Of a stretch of 64,000 nucleotides of DNA, positions 25,946-34,935 are shown in pieces. The DNA is taken from NCBI GenBank assembly GCA_902826215.1, contig CADEDY010000014.1:1-64000 (forward strand), given 5' to 3'. The notes beneath the pieces are model-generated. The model was not told the origin of the DNA, made no database searches, and was given only the letters and a program-made list of their open reading frames with translations. Source of the stretch: an uncultured Bacteroidota bacterium. Its GTDB lineage: Bacteria; Bacteroidota; Bacteroidia; Flavobacteriales_F; PHOS-HE28. Every line of letters starts with the position of its first letter. Within the stretch, counting starts at the first letter, position 1. A program made the translations under genes and the position numbers.

Positions 25946-26290
25946 TCACTTCACCTTGTTCACGATCGCGGTGAAAGCCGCTGCATCAGCAAAGGCGATC
26001 TCCGCCAAGGCCTTGCGATCGAGCTCCACGTTCGCGATCTTCAGCTTGTTCATGAGCACGCTGTAGCTGATGCCATTGAGACGGGCAGCTGCGTTGATAC
26101 GCTGGATCCACAGGCCGCGGAACTCGCGTTTCTTCAACTTCCGACCGATGTAGGCATGCTGGAGTCCTTTCTCTACCGTGTTCTTCGCGACGGTGTACAC
26201 GTTCTTTCGGCGACCGAAGTTGCCTTTCGCCATATCCAGTACCTTTTTCCTTTTGGCACGGCTGGCTACTTTGTTCTTACTGCGTGGCAT
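25946..26290 (-). CDS. rplT: 50S ribosomal protein L20
   Basis: 114 aa with the family start [18 protein letters not shown], the long basic N-terminal helix that penetrates 23S rRNA, and the [12 protein letters not shown] segment of the globular domain. It is the last gene of the infC-rpmI-rplT operon. L20 often represses this operon by binding its mRNA; I see no specific site, but the 111-bp gap before it could hold one. Confidence 0.97.
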   Translation of the reverse strand: MPRSKNKVASRAKRKKVLDMAKGNFGRRKNVYTVAKNTVEKGLQHAYIGRKLKKREFRGLWIQRINAAARLNGISYSVLMNKLKIANVELDRKALAEIAFADAAAFTAIVNKVK

Positions 26291-26401
26291 GTTCCACTTG
26301 GGTTTTTGGGCGTGAGCGCCTCGACGGATCGGGGTCTTAGTTGCTGCACGTCCTGGTTAACGCTACCTATTGTTCCCGGTGCGGTTGGGGTCTTGTATGA
26401 T

Positions 26402-26596
26402 CTATCCTTGGAGCAGATCCAAGATGGCCTTCTTATCGCGCTTGTGCACCAAGGAACGCTTGGTGAGGGCGCGCTTGCGCTTGGTCTCCTTCTTGGTGAG
26501 GATGTGGTTCTTGAACGCACTCTTGCGTTTGATCTCTCCGGTGCCGGTCAGCTTGAATCGCTTCTTCGCTCCGGACTTGGTCTTCATCTTGGGCAT
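26402..26596 (-). CDS. rpmI: 50S ribosomal protein L35
   Basis: 64 aa, strongly basic, starting [20 protein letters not shown], the hallmark of L35, and with the [12 protein letters not shown] segment near the C-terminus. It lies between infC (41 bp upstream) and rplT (111 bp downstream) in the conserved translation operon. Confidence 0.97.
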   Translation of the reverse strand: MPKMKTKSGAKKRFKLTGTGEIKRKSAFKNHILTKKETKRKRALTKRSLVHKRDKKAILDLLQG

Positions 26597-26637
26597 GGCC
26601 TGTCGTATTGGTCTTATGGGAGGGCGCTTTGTAGCCC

Positions 26638-27237
26638 TTACTTCTTTTTCTTGGGGATCAGGAACATGATCATGCGCTTGCCTTCCAGCTTGGGCATGCT
26701 TTCCACCAATCCGATGTCTTCCAGGTCCTGCGCGAACTTCAACAACAGGATCTCGCCACGTTCCTTGAAGACGATGCTCCGGCCCCGGAAGAATACGAAG
26801 GCCTTCACCTTGTGACCTTCCTCGAGGAACTTGCGTGCGTGCTTCAGCTTGAAATTGACATCATGTTCGTCCGTATTGGGACCGAACCGGATCTCCTTCA
26901 TTTCCACGGTCGCGGCTTTCGCCTTGATCTCCTTCTGCTTCTTTTTGAGGTCGTACAGGAACTTCTTGTACTCCGTTATGCGGCAGACCGGTGGAATGGC
27001 GGACGCGCTGATCTCCACCAAGTCGAGCCCCAGATCCTCCGCCATGCGCAGGGCCTGAGTGAACGGATAGACACCCTGCTCGATGTTCTCACCCACAACG
27101 CGCACCTCGTTCACGCCGACAATGCGGTTGTTGATGCGGTGCGGATCTTCTTTGATCACACGACCACGATAGGGACGACGTCCACCTCCTCCGCCTGGAC
27201 GAGGGGGGCCACTGGGACGAAAAGGTGCTCCTGCCAC
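26638..27237 (-). CDS. infC: Translation initiation factor IF-3
   Basis: 199 aa. The N-terminal domain ([14 protein letters not shown]), the lysine-rich linker ([18 protein letters not shown]) and the C-terminal domain ([31 protein letters not shown]) are all present. A glycine- and proline-rich N-terminal extension of about 25 residues precedes the usual start. The start codon appears to be GTG and is directly preceded by an in-frame TAA, so it cannot extend further. A non-ATG start is common in infC. In contrast to many bacteria, thrS is not adjacent but lies 21 kb away. Confidence 0.95.
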   Translation of the reverse strand: MAGAPFRPSGPPRPGGGGGRRPYRGRVIKEDPHRINNRIVGVNEVRVVGENIEQGVYPFTQALRMAEDLGLDLVEISASAIPPVCRITEYKKFLYDLKKKQKEIKAKAATVEMKEIRFGPNTDEHDVNFKLKHARKFLEEGHKVKAFVFFRGRSIVFKERGEILLLKFAQDLEDIGLVESMPKLEGKRMIMFLIPKKKK

Positions 27238-27423
27238 TTATTGGTTGTTGGTTCGACCTGAAAACGAATTTTCCCGGCTACGAGGGCGCGAATATCGGTA
27301 TTCTTTCGCTATCCGCAGCGTTCAAGTCCTACTTGAGGGGAAAGAGCACGCCTAAAGGCTGATGCCTGGGGTATCTCATTCCATGCCATTGAACCAATTG
27401 ATCCACCTCTCGTGCCAGAAAGC

Positions 27424-30102
27424 CTATGGTAAAGTTCCCGATTTGATGTTCGTGGGGATAACTCCTCCGATGTTCTGGAGGATCAGGTCGCGGTCGTTTC
27501 CATCACCCGTATACAGGACGGTCCCATCCATATTCAGGTCCTCCTGGAAGTACCCGGAGACAGAGTTCGTGGGTACAACGCCTCCGATCCGCCCAAGTAT
27601 CGGGTCACGGTCATTGCTGCCCGCCGTGTAGATCAAGTTGTTATCCCTGTTCACATCGCCGGCCCAAAGCATACTCACACCACCAATGGTCTCTTGAGCA
27701 GCCGTTCCGTAGGTGGTCAAGGAGACACTTCGGAAATCCACGGTCAGCGGGGTGGAGGAGAGGGCGACGGTCGCATTGGTCATGGCACCCAAGTGGTTCC
27801 GGTGCCGGACGGCCACGCGGTAGTTCCCTGCTGGCATGTTGAAGGTCACCGGTGAAGTTCCGTTCAGATCAACAACATCCCCATCCCGTTGCAAAAGAGC
27901 CGATCGGGTCGCCACCACACCATAGGAAGGAGCTCCGGACCGCAATTCGATCACCACCCAATCCACGATAGCGTTGCTACCCGTGGTCGAGAGCACATTC
28001 GCACCCAGCACTTCCCCGCCGCCCCCAACGTGGGTGTATCCTAGGCCGGTATAGGGTTCGGTTGCTGGGATCCATCCGCCTGAACGAAGAGCATCACTCA
28101 TCAGCGGACCTGTTCCGTAAGGGCCTTCCATCATCATTTGAACATTGACGGATATCGCCGATTGCACACAGAACGCGTTCACGGAACTTGTGGTGAATGT
28201 GCCGCCAGAGACCAACGTTGCACCGCCCACATCGGTCAGCGTGAAGGATCCATTTCCATAGGCGCAACACATACCGTCGCCAAAAGAGTCGTTCACGACC
28301 AATTCGTAGCAGCCGTCCGCTAAGCAAACCGTGATCGGCGTTTGTGGGTATGCACCATTGCTGGCTGCTTGGGTGAATGGCCCGCCACTGGCAATGGTGA
28401 CTCCGCCACTGCGGATCAGCCAGGTGGTCTCTTCGCCATACCGGTCCAGCGTGAGGTTAAAGGTCACCGGGTTAGTTCCACGATAGCTATTGGCCGTCGC
28501 TGTGTTGTTGGCCGGTATTTGGTCCACGCCACCATTGGGGTTGGTGACAGTGACCGTAAGAGCGTTCGCCCCGGTATTCAAGGCCACGGTTCCCAGCGGA
28601 ATAGTGACCGTGGCATTGCTGGCCAAGGAACCTGTCCATGGGATGGAACCCGAACCTCCACCAGCAACGGACCACGATACGGTGAAACTGGTCAAGGTCG
28701 TTGTGCCTCCGTTCCTGATCACGGCAGAAGGGGTGATGGAACTTGAGCAAACGGTCGCTGTCGCCCCAGTGATACCGGTGACCCGTGCATCCAAGGCCAC
28801 GCTCGGTGCGTTCGGGTCATACCCGTTGATGGTGTTCCCACAGGAACCCAGCCACGTTGTCAAGAGCGGATAACTCACGTCGAATCGTCCGTAATAGTCA
28901 TTTACGTTGTTGGAGCACGTCGCATCTCCACCATACAATTGGCCGATCAAGCGGTTGTTCTGATCCCAGAGTCCACTACCGCTGCTCCCGGGCTCTGTTG
29001 TTCCATCGTCCCAAGCGAGGATATGCCAACATGCAGCGCTCCCGTACGTGCCTTGGGTAGGAGCATTGTAGTCGAAACTGATCTTCTTGATGTCACCTGC
29101 AGGGTGGTGGATCGCCGTTTGGCTCGTGGGGAATGTGCCGCTCTTGTCCCAACCCGTGTAGTACACGTTGTAGCTCGCTGGAGGCGTGCTATTCAATTGA
29201 AGCAAGGCCACATCACTACCTCCGCTATGGGCGAGAAGGCTTGCACCACTTACGGTCTGGTTCGTTGGGCCATTCAAATTCTGGGCACAAGAGGAACTCT
29301 CCCAATTGAAACGGAAGACCCATGTACTCACGTTCAGGTTTCCCGGTAGGCAGTGGTTCGCGGTCAAGAAGTAGGGTGTGCCATCCTGGGCGCAATTGTT
29401 CAGGAGCGTTCCAGTACAGATACCGCTGCCGCTGACCGTGATCATCGCCACAGCCCGGATCTGGTCGCGCCAGTTGTCCCCTTCAGGGCAGATCACGTTG
29501 TTGTTGCACGATCCCGAAGAACCCAAGGCCCGGGCGTAATTGAAAATGTCGCGGTAACCATGCGTGATCTGTCCAATACGAAGACTTCCTATGGGACCGG
29601 TCGCGGGTACCTCGTACTCCACGGTGATGCGCGAGCCTTTGACCGATTGCACACCAAGCACGTGCTCCCCGGCATCATTGGCAGTGGTGAATGAACCGAT
29701 GTGGCCACCCCATTGGTCCGTAACGAACACCTTTCCCCCAGGAATGGGTTGGAAGTCATGGAACTCGAAATTCACACTGAGCGCGCCCGGACATTCGATC
29801 CCTAAGCGCCAAAGCCGTGTTCCATCCGGAAGGGTGACCCAGGATCCTGAGTTGTTCAGGTCGAAGTTCACCGCGTGGTTCTTCCCGAAGCGCCATGGAA
29901 TGGACTTGTCCAGATCGTTCACCGCGTCCTGGGCGGCGAGCACGGCGAGATCAACGTCGGGCATCCGCACACCTGCGGGAGGAGCCAGTGAGCGACCGAT
30001 GCTTGCTGGTGAACCGCCCTGTTCCACTTGGGCATGTAGGCTTGAAAGGGCTGTTAGAGCGGTGACAAGAACGAGCGAACGAAGGGGCGAATTCTGGAGC
30101 AT
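27424..30102 (-). CDS. Secreted trypsin-fold (lysyl-endopeptidase-like) protease
   Basis: 892 aa. Signal peptide 1-24 (ending SSLHAQ); N-terminal propeptide-like region; serine-protease domain with H near 250 (FLTANHC), D near 297 (HSGGSDVALLQLN) and S near 375 (EPGSSGSGLWD), plus many cysteines. The pattern resembles the Achromobacter lysyl endopeptidase group; Lys specificity is inferred. Then come a CARDB-like Ig domain (about 425-530), a second beta-domain with VVNDSFGDGMCCAYGNG, and a C-terminal domain (about 650-892) shared with the upstream neighbour, containing two calcium-loop-like NDRD repeats and ending SGTLP. The upstream gene ends 76 bp away on the same strand. Confidence 0.85.
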   Translation of the reverse strand: MLQNSPLRSLVLVTALTALSSLHAQVEQGGSPASIGRSLAPPAGVRMPDVDLAVLAAQDAVNDLDKSIPWRFGKNHAVNFDLNNSGSWVTLPDGTRLWRLGIECPGALSVNFEFHDFQPIPGGKVFVTDQWGGHIGSFTTANDAGEHVLGVQSVKGSRITVEYEVPATGPIGSLRIGQITHGYRDIFNYARALGSSGSCNNNVICPEGDNWRDQIRAVAMITVSGSGICTGTLLNNCAQDGTPYFLTANHCLPGNLNVSTWVFRFNWESSSCAQNLNGPTNQTVSGASLLAHSGGSDVALLQLNSTPPASYNVYYTGWDKSGTFPTSQTAIHHPAGDIKKISFDYNAPTQGTYGSAACWHILAWDDGTTEPGSSGSGLWDQNNRLIGQLYGGDATCSNNVNDYYGRFDVSYPLLTTWLGSCGNTINGYDPNAPSVALDARVTGITGATATVCSSSITPSAVIRNGGTTTLTSFTVSWSVAGGGSGSIPWTGSLASNATVTIPLGTVALNTGANALTVTVTNPNGGVDQIPANNTATANSYRGTNPVTFNLTLDRYGEETTWLIRSGGVTIASGGPFTQAASNGAYPQTPITVCLADGCYELVVNDSFGDGMCCAYGNGSFTLTDVGGATLVSGGTFTTSSVNAFCVQSAISVNVQMMMEGPYGTGPLMSDALRSGGWIPATEPYTGLGYTHVGGGGEVLGANVLSTTGSNAIVDWVVIELRSGAPSYGVVATRSALLQRDGDVVDLNGTSPVTFNMPAGNYRVAVRHRNHLGAMTNATVALSSTPLTVDFRSVSLTTYGTAAQETIGGVSMLWAGDVNRDNNLIYTAGSNDRDPILGRIGGVVPTNSVSGYFQEDLNMDGTVLYTGDGNDRDLILQNIGGVIPTNIKSGTLP

Positions 30103-30178
30103 TGGGCTACAATGAGTTCGTGAGGGCGGGAGAACCCAGTGAAATTGGCTGCGAAGGTGTGTGATCCGGTCGCCTAGG

Positions 30179-33100
30179 TCAAGGCATTTGTTCCGAGATC
30201 GTATTGGTCGGAACCACACCCCCGATGTTCAGAAGGATGATATCGCGATCGTTATCCTCGCCGGTGTACTTCACCTCTCCAGTGAGGTTCACGTCTTCCA
30301 AGTAATAGCCTGTGGCGATTCCTGTGGGAATAACGCCGCCGATGATCGAGAGGATAGGATCGCGGTCGTTGTTCTCGCCGGTGTACAGGATGGTCCGGTC
30401 GACCTGCGTGTTGCCCGCCCACATGGCCATGGCACCGCCGATGTTCTTGCGGGCATTGGTGCCCCATGTGGACGTTGTGCTTGTGCGGAAGTCGATCGTG
30501 GTGCTGTTGGATCCTAGGCCTTGGGCCGTGCTCGTCATCACGCCGAAATGGTTCCGATGGCGCACCGCCACATGGTAGTTGCCCGGGGGCATTTGCATGA
30601 GTACGGGGCCCGTGCCGTCCATGGCCACGATATCGCCGTCACGTTGCAGGAGCGCGCACCGCGTAGCAACCAGAGCGTAGGGTGCGGTTGCAGCGTGCAA
30701 TTCCACAAGCACCCAATCCACAACGGCATCGTTTCCGGTGATGCTCAGAATGCCGTTGGTCACTTGCTCGCCACCGCCACCGATCTGCGTGAACCCCAAT
30801 GCGGTGTAGGGTTCGAGGTTCGGGATCCGTGAAGCCGCACGAAGGTCATCGCGCATAAGGCCAGTAGCTTGAACATAAGCTCCGTCCAACCAAACCTTAG
30901 GGCTTAATGCTACCGTGTTCGGCACACTCAAGCAACCTCCGGTGATCCGGGTGATCACATTGTTGGCGTCCTTGTTCACAATATCATCGATGAACGAAAT
31001 GCACACACTTGGGCCGGTCAGCGACAGGTAATTGATCCGTACCAACGGAACGGCGGCCGTATTCCGGATCAACGAAGTGTCCACGTACGACAGACCGATC
31101 ACTTTGGAACCGCCCAATGCGGTCGAGATCGAGATGTCGTTCACCAAGTTCGGAGCGAGGTTGGTGGCGGACTGTATTGTTAGGCCACCCAAGTTGAACT
31201 CGTACCCAAGGACCAAGCAGCTCGGGTTCTTGATGTACACATCCACGGTCTTGTTCACCGGATCAAGGTTGGCCAAGCTCAAGCTCACCGTGTCCGGCGT
31301 GCTCACATACCCGCGTGGGAACTCGCACCAAGGATGGTAGTCGATCCCGGAAGTCGCGTTGTGGATGTCGCGTTGGGTGTAGCAGTTCACCATAAGTGCC
31401 GCGTCGGTCACGGTGATCGCATTGTCGCCGTTCAAGTCGTTGCAGGGCGAGGGGGCAATATCGTTACCGATGATAGAGGACACATAGGTCATCGCATCGG
31501 GGGGGCCTTGCAAGAAGTCATTGTTCAGGTCTCCTCGCTTCACAGGACCGTCGCAAACACCCGTACAATCAAATCGTGCATCGCCGTATGCCTGGCCTAG
31601 GCAATCCACGTAGGGCGCACAGTCCGCGACAATGGAGAAGGAAGGCACGTTGTTCACGTCCCGAGTAAGGTTGATGCAGATCTGCGCGAAATTATTGCTG
31701 TAATCCCGCTCCGGACGGCCTAGCGCATCGGGTCTCTGCTGCCAATTGGTACGGAGTACGAGGGTATATGTGCCGGCGGGGACCTCGGTGATATCGATCC
31801 AATTACAGGTGGTACCCGATCCGTAGATATCGTAGCAACCCTTGGAAATACCCATGTTACTACACCCGAATTGGCCAGTGAATCCGGGATTGCAGCCCAC
31901 GTCGATCACGCAGAAGCCGTTCTTGAAACCGACCGGGATAGCATTGCCCGCTTGGTCGAACAGGATGTAATCCGCATAGCCTTGGTAGTGATTGTGGCCG
32001 TGACAGTTCTGGTTGCTGAACATCTGTGGCTGTGTGCTCGGACTTCCGATGTAATAGTCCGTGGTGCCGATGTTCTCGATACGGGTGGTAAAGCGGAGGA
32101 CTTGACGAGATCCCATGCCCCGGGTGCAACCCTCGATCGGTGCGCAAGCATCGGTGATGGTCACCGTTGCAAGTGAAATACTGCTCGCCAATGCAGAGGC
32201 ACTCATGGTGAGGTCCGGTCCATCAGGGCAGGTGGGGTCCCCGAAGGCGATACAGCAGTTATTACAAGGCACCGTTGCCAAGGGTTCGAAATTGCAGGAC
32301 TGATTGTTCATGCAGCCCACTACAGGACCATTGTAAACGATCGAGAAGGTGACGGATCCACCGCAGTCCCCTGCGTTGTCGCCAACTCGTAGGTGATGCA
32401 CTACGCCTGCTGGCATGTTCGCATTCACAACGGCTTGCATTCCACAGCCGCCCTCGTTGTCGTCACCGAATGTTGCCCCTTCGATGCCATTGCTCAGCAC
32501 CAATTGGTTACAGTTCATGTCATACAGCCATAGACGCGTATCGCAGGTGTTCGTTCCGCAGGTGGTGATCGTGTATGCCCCGGTCTGAGGAGGGGTGAAG
32601 TCGTACCACGCTTCAACCGAAGGGGTCGAAACCGTGGCAAGGGTCACCGGAAAGGTGGAGCCTACAGGTGCCAAGGTCAACGGTAGTGGCGATGCACAGT
32701 TGAAGCCTGGAGGACAGTTGAAAACGACTTCGTCGAAACTACCGTAATTCCCGCCTTCTTGCACCACTGCACCATTCAAGGACACCCGATAAAGTCCATT
32801 GCCATATCCGCAACAAATGCCATCTCCAAAACTATCGTTGATGCGGAAGACCAAGCAGGTGCTGCTTGGAACACAGATGCTGGTACCCTGCGTGGTACCA
32901 CTTGCCAAGGTCACGTTGGTCGAACCGTTCTTCAACGTCCATGAGATCTCGCTCGGGTAACGGTCCGCGACCACATCCACCCGAACACGGCTTTGACCGG
33001 CACCGCACGAATAATCACAGGTGCCGTTGTTCACATTCACGTTCGAGTTGTAGTTGCTCGCTGTGATCTCGTTGCATCCGAAAACCGGGTTCAAGTTGCC

Positions 33101-33682
33101 CACGAAGATGTCGTCGATGGCGATGTCGCTCAATGGTCCGCTGCCTGTTACTGCACGGAAACGCAGACGGACATTCCCTTGTCCGATGTAGGGTGAAAGG
33201 TTCACCCACCCTTGCCGCCAATACAATCCCTTGTCGCCGCTGGTGGTCCAAGCATTCAAAATAATGCTGCCGTTGACGTTCAGATCCAGAGCCAAGGTGC
33301 CTTGCTGTGTTCCGCGCATGTGGTACCAGAAAGTCACGTACGGTGTGGTCAAGCTTCCGATGCTGTAACAAGGCGACTGAACAATAGCCGTCTTGTTCGG
33401 GGAGTTACCGCCCACAGCACTGACGTACAGGTACTTTCCGGATGTGTTGCCTGCCGTATGGTCGCCAGTGGGCCCGGTGTTGGCAGTTGGAGTGCCATCA
33501 TCGTCCACGAGCCATTGCAGGTCATCGCCGGTCTCATTGGTCCAGTTGTTGGCCATCGTGCCAGCCGTACCAACGGTGAAAGAGGTGAACGGTTCGTTCG
33601 ACGGGAAGGTCGAAACGCATTGAGCGTTGACCGAACCGGCGAGAACGAGGGCAATGGCAGTAGACGTATAGAGCTTCATCAT
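30179..33682 (-). CDS. Giant secreted protein with lysyl oxidase-like domain
   Basis: 1167 aa. Signal peptide (ending GSVNAQ); MAM/jelly-roll-like domain (about 30-200); a beta-domain with INDSFGDGICCGYGNG (about 235-325); a PPC-like domain (about 335-460); a lysyl oxidase-type domain (about 490-690) with the copper-site pattern CHGHNHYQGYADY near residue 560 and the GFKNGFCVIDV strand; a dockerin-like pair of calcium loops (GDLNNDF, DLNGDNAITVTDA; about 725-780); a cohesin-like beta-domain; and the C-terminal domain (925-1167) shared with the adjacent protease, ending SEQMP. Lysyl oxidases deaminate lysine side chains and promote cross-linking; the activity here is inferred from the motif. 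Very cysteine-rich, as expected outside the cell. Confidence 0.82.
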   Translation of the reverse strand: MMKLYTSTAIALVLAGSVNAQCVSTFPSNEPFTSFTVGTAGTMANNWTNETGDDLQWLVDDDGTPTANTGPTGDHTAGNTSGKYLYVSAVGGNSPNKTAIVQSPCYSIGSLTTPYVTFWYHMRGTQQGTLALDLNVNGSIILNAWTTSGDKGLYWRQGWVNLSPYIGQGNVRLRFRAVTGSGPLSDIAIDDIFVGNLNPVFGCNEITASNYNSNVNVNNGTCDYSCGAGQSRVRVDVVADRYPSEISWTLKNGSTNVTLASGTTQGTSICVPSSTCLVFRINDSFGDGICCGYGNGLYRVSLNGAVVQEGGNYGSFDEVVFNCPPGFNCASPLPLTLAPVGSTFPVTLATVSTPSVEAWYDFTPPQTGAYTITTCGTNTCDTRLWLYDMNCNQLVLSNGIEGATFGDDNEGGCGMQAVVNANMPAGVVHHLRVGDNAGDCGGSVTFSIVYNGPVVGCMNNQSCNFEPLATVPCNNCCIAFGDPTCPDGPDLTMSASALASSISLATVTITDACAPIEGCTRGMGSRQVLRFTTRIENIGTTDYYIGSPSTQPQMFSNQNCHGHNHYQGYADYILFDQAGNAIPVGFKNGFCVIDVGCNPGFTGQFGCSNMGISKGCYDIYGSGTTCNWIDITEVPAGTYTLVLRTNWQQRPDALGRPERDYSNNFAQICINLTRDVNNVPSFSIVADCAPYVDCLGQAYGDARFDCTGVCDGPVKRGDLNNDFLQGPPDAMTYVSSIIGNDIAPSPCNDLNGDNAITVTDAALMVNCYTQRDIHNATSGIDYHPWCEFPRGYVSTPDTVSLSLANLDPVNKTVDVYIKNPSCLVLGYEFNLGGLTIQSATNLAPNLVNDISISTALGGSKVIGLSYVDTSLIRNTAAVPLVRINYLSLTGPSVCISFIDDIVNKDANNVITRITGGCLSVPNTVALSPKVWLDGAYVQATGLMRDDLRAASRIPNLEPYTALGFTQIGGGGEQVTNGILSITGNDAVVDWVLVELHAATAPYALVATRCALLQRDGDIVAMDGTGPVLMQMPPGNYHVAVRHRNHFGVMTSTAQGLGSNSTTIDFRTSTTSTWGTNARKNIGGAMAMWAGNTQVDRTILYTGENNDRDPILSIIGGVIPTGIATGYYLEDVNLTGEVKYTGEDNDRDIILLNIGGVVPTNTISEQMP

Positions 33683-33818
33683 GGGAGCGGAGCAATATCA
33701 ATAGAAGTGCGCAATATAGCGGAAGCGGGCCGGTCGAGGGATCCCGATCAGCACGGTACGAGGGATCCTGAACGAACTTGTCAGCCACCGTTATCTTCAC
33801 CGCCTGAACCAGAAAACC

Positions 33819-34637
33819 ATGGCCTACGGACTGTTGAAAGGAAAGCGCGGCATCATCTCAGGTGCCTTGAACGAGCAGAGCATTGCGTGGAAGATCGCCG
33901 AACTCGCACATGCCGAAGGGGCCTCCTTCGTGCTCACCAACGCACCCGTGGCCATGCGCATGGGCGAGATCAACAAGCTGGCCACAGCGACCGGTGCCGA
34001 GGTGGTCCCCGCAGACGCCACCAACGATGCCGATCTGGAGAAGCTCTTCACCGAAGGGCAACGGATCCTGGGCGGTAGGATGGATTTCGTCCTGCACAGC
34101 ATCGGAATGAGCCCCAATGTGCGGAAAGGTCGCAAATACGATGACCTCAACTACGAGTGGTACAAGCAGACGCTGGACATCAGTGCCATGAGCTTTCATC
34201 GCATGTTGCAAGCAGCCTACAAGCAGCATGCTCTGGCTGATGGAGCCAGCGTGCTGGCTCTGTCCTACATCGCGGCGCAACGGGTATTCCCGGATTACGG
34301 CGACATGGCGGATGCAAAAGCCTTGCTCGAATCCATCGCCCGCGGTTGGGGCTACCGTTTAGGGAAACTGAAGAATGTGCGGGTGAACACCGTAAGTCAG
34401 AGTCCGACGATGACCACCGCTGGTGCCGGTATCAAAGGTTTCGATGGTTTCTTCGGTTTCGCGGATGAGATGAGCCCCTTGGGCAACGCTCCTGCTGAGG
34501 ATTGTGCCAACTACTGCATCAGCCTTTTCAGCGACCTCACGAAGTATGTCACCATGCAGAACCTGTTCCACGATGGAGGCTTCAGCACGACCGGTGTGAC
34601 ACCGGAGGTGATGGCGCACTTCATGAAGGGCGAATGA
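33819..34637 (+). CDS. fabI: Enoyl-[acyl-carrier-protein] reductase FabI
   Basis: 272 aa. It reduces enoyl-ACP in the last step of each fatty-acid elongation cycle. FabI features: the N-terminal GKRGIISGALNEQSIAW nucleotide site, HSIGMSPN near residue 93, the active-site Tyr-x6-Lys arrangement within ALSYIAAQRVFPDYGDMADAK, and the C-terminal ITKYVTMQ-like segment (LTKYVTMQNLFHDGG). A TATCTTCA box lies about 26 bp upstream. A small membrane-protein gene follows after 3 bp. Confidence 0.95.
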   Translation: MAYGLLKGKRGIISGALNEQSIAWKIAELAHAEGASFVLTNAPVAMRMGEINKLATATGAEVVPADATNDADLEKLFTEGQRILGGRMDFVLHSIGMSPNVRKGRKYDDLNYEWYKQTLDISAMSFHRMLQAAYKQHALADGASVLALSYIAAQRVFPDYGDMADAKALLESIARGWGYRLGKLKNVRVNTVSQSPTMTTAGAGIKGFDGFFGFADEMSPLGNAPAEDCANYCISLFSDLTKYVTMQNLFHDGGFSTTGVTPEVMAHFMKGE

Positions 34638-34640
34638 CCC

Positions 34641-34880
34641 GTGCCATGGTTCGAACCGATAGTGGAATGGGCTTTCGAAGCATTCGCTGAAGCTGCCGCT
34701 TCCAGGTTCGTTCGACGGATCTTGTTGCCGATCCTTCGTTTTCCGGGGGTGGTGCTGAGTTGGTGTTTTCAGTGGGGAACTCCGTTCAGCGCGATCTGGA
34801 ATGCTCGGGATACGGCCCTCCGGATCGGGTTCAGCGTGCTATTCTATATCATGCTAGGGTTCGTCCTGGCTCGGGTCTGA
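34641..34880 (+). CDS. Small membrane protein, 79 aa, GTG start
   Basis: An acidic N-terminus (FEPIVEWAFEAFAEAA) is followed by a basic amphipathic segment and two hydrophobic stretches (about residues 28-45 and 61-77). The reading frame has no ATG; GTG at 34641, 3 bp after the fabI stop, is the only likely start. I do not recognise it; tight spacing suggests it is co-transcribed with fabI. Confidence 0.55.
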   Translation: MPWFEPIVEWAFEAFAEAAASRFVRRILLPILRFPGVVLSWCFQWGTPFSAIWNARDTALRIGFSVLFYIMLGFVLARV

Positions 34881-34912
34881 AAGTACGAAAGGTGGGTTCA
34901 TCTGTTCGGCCC

Positions 34913-34920
34913 TAATTTCG
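34913..34920 (+). promoter_or_regulatory. Candidate -7 box TAATTTCG
   Basis: It lies 15 bp before the TPR/caspase-like gene and matches TAnnTTTG except for one base. Confidence 0.35.
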
Positions 34921-34935
34921 CTACCCCTCTCCACC

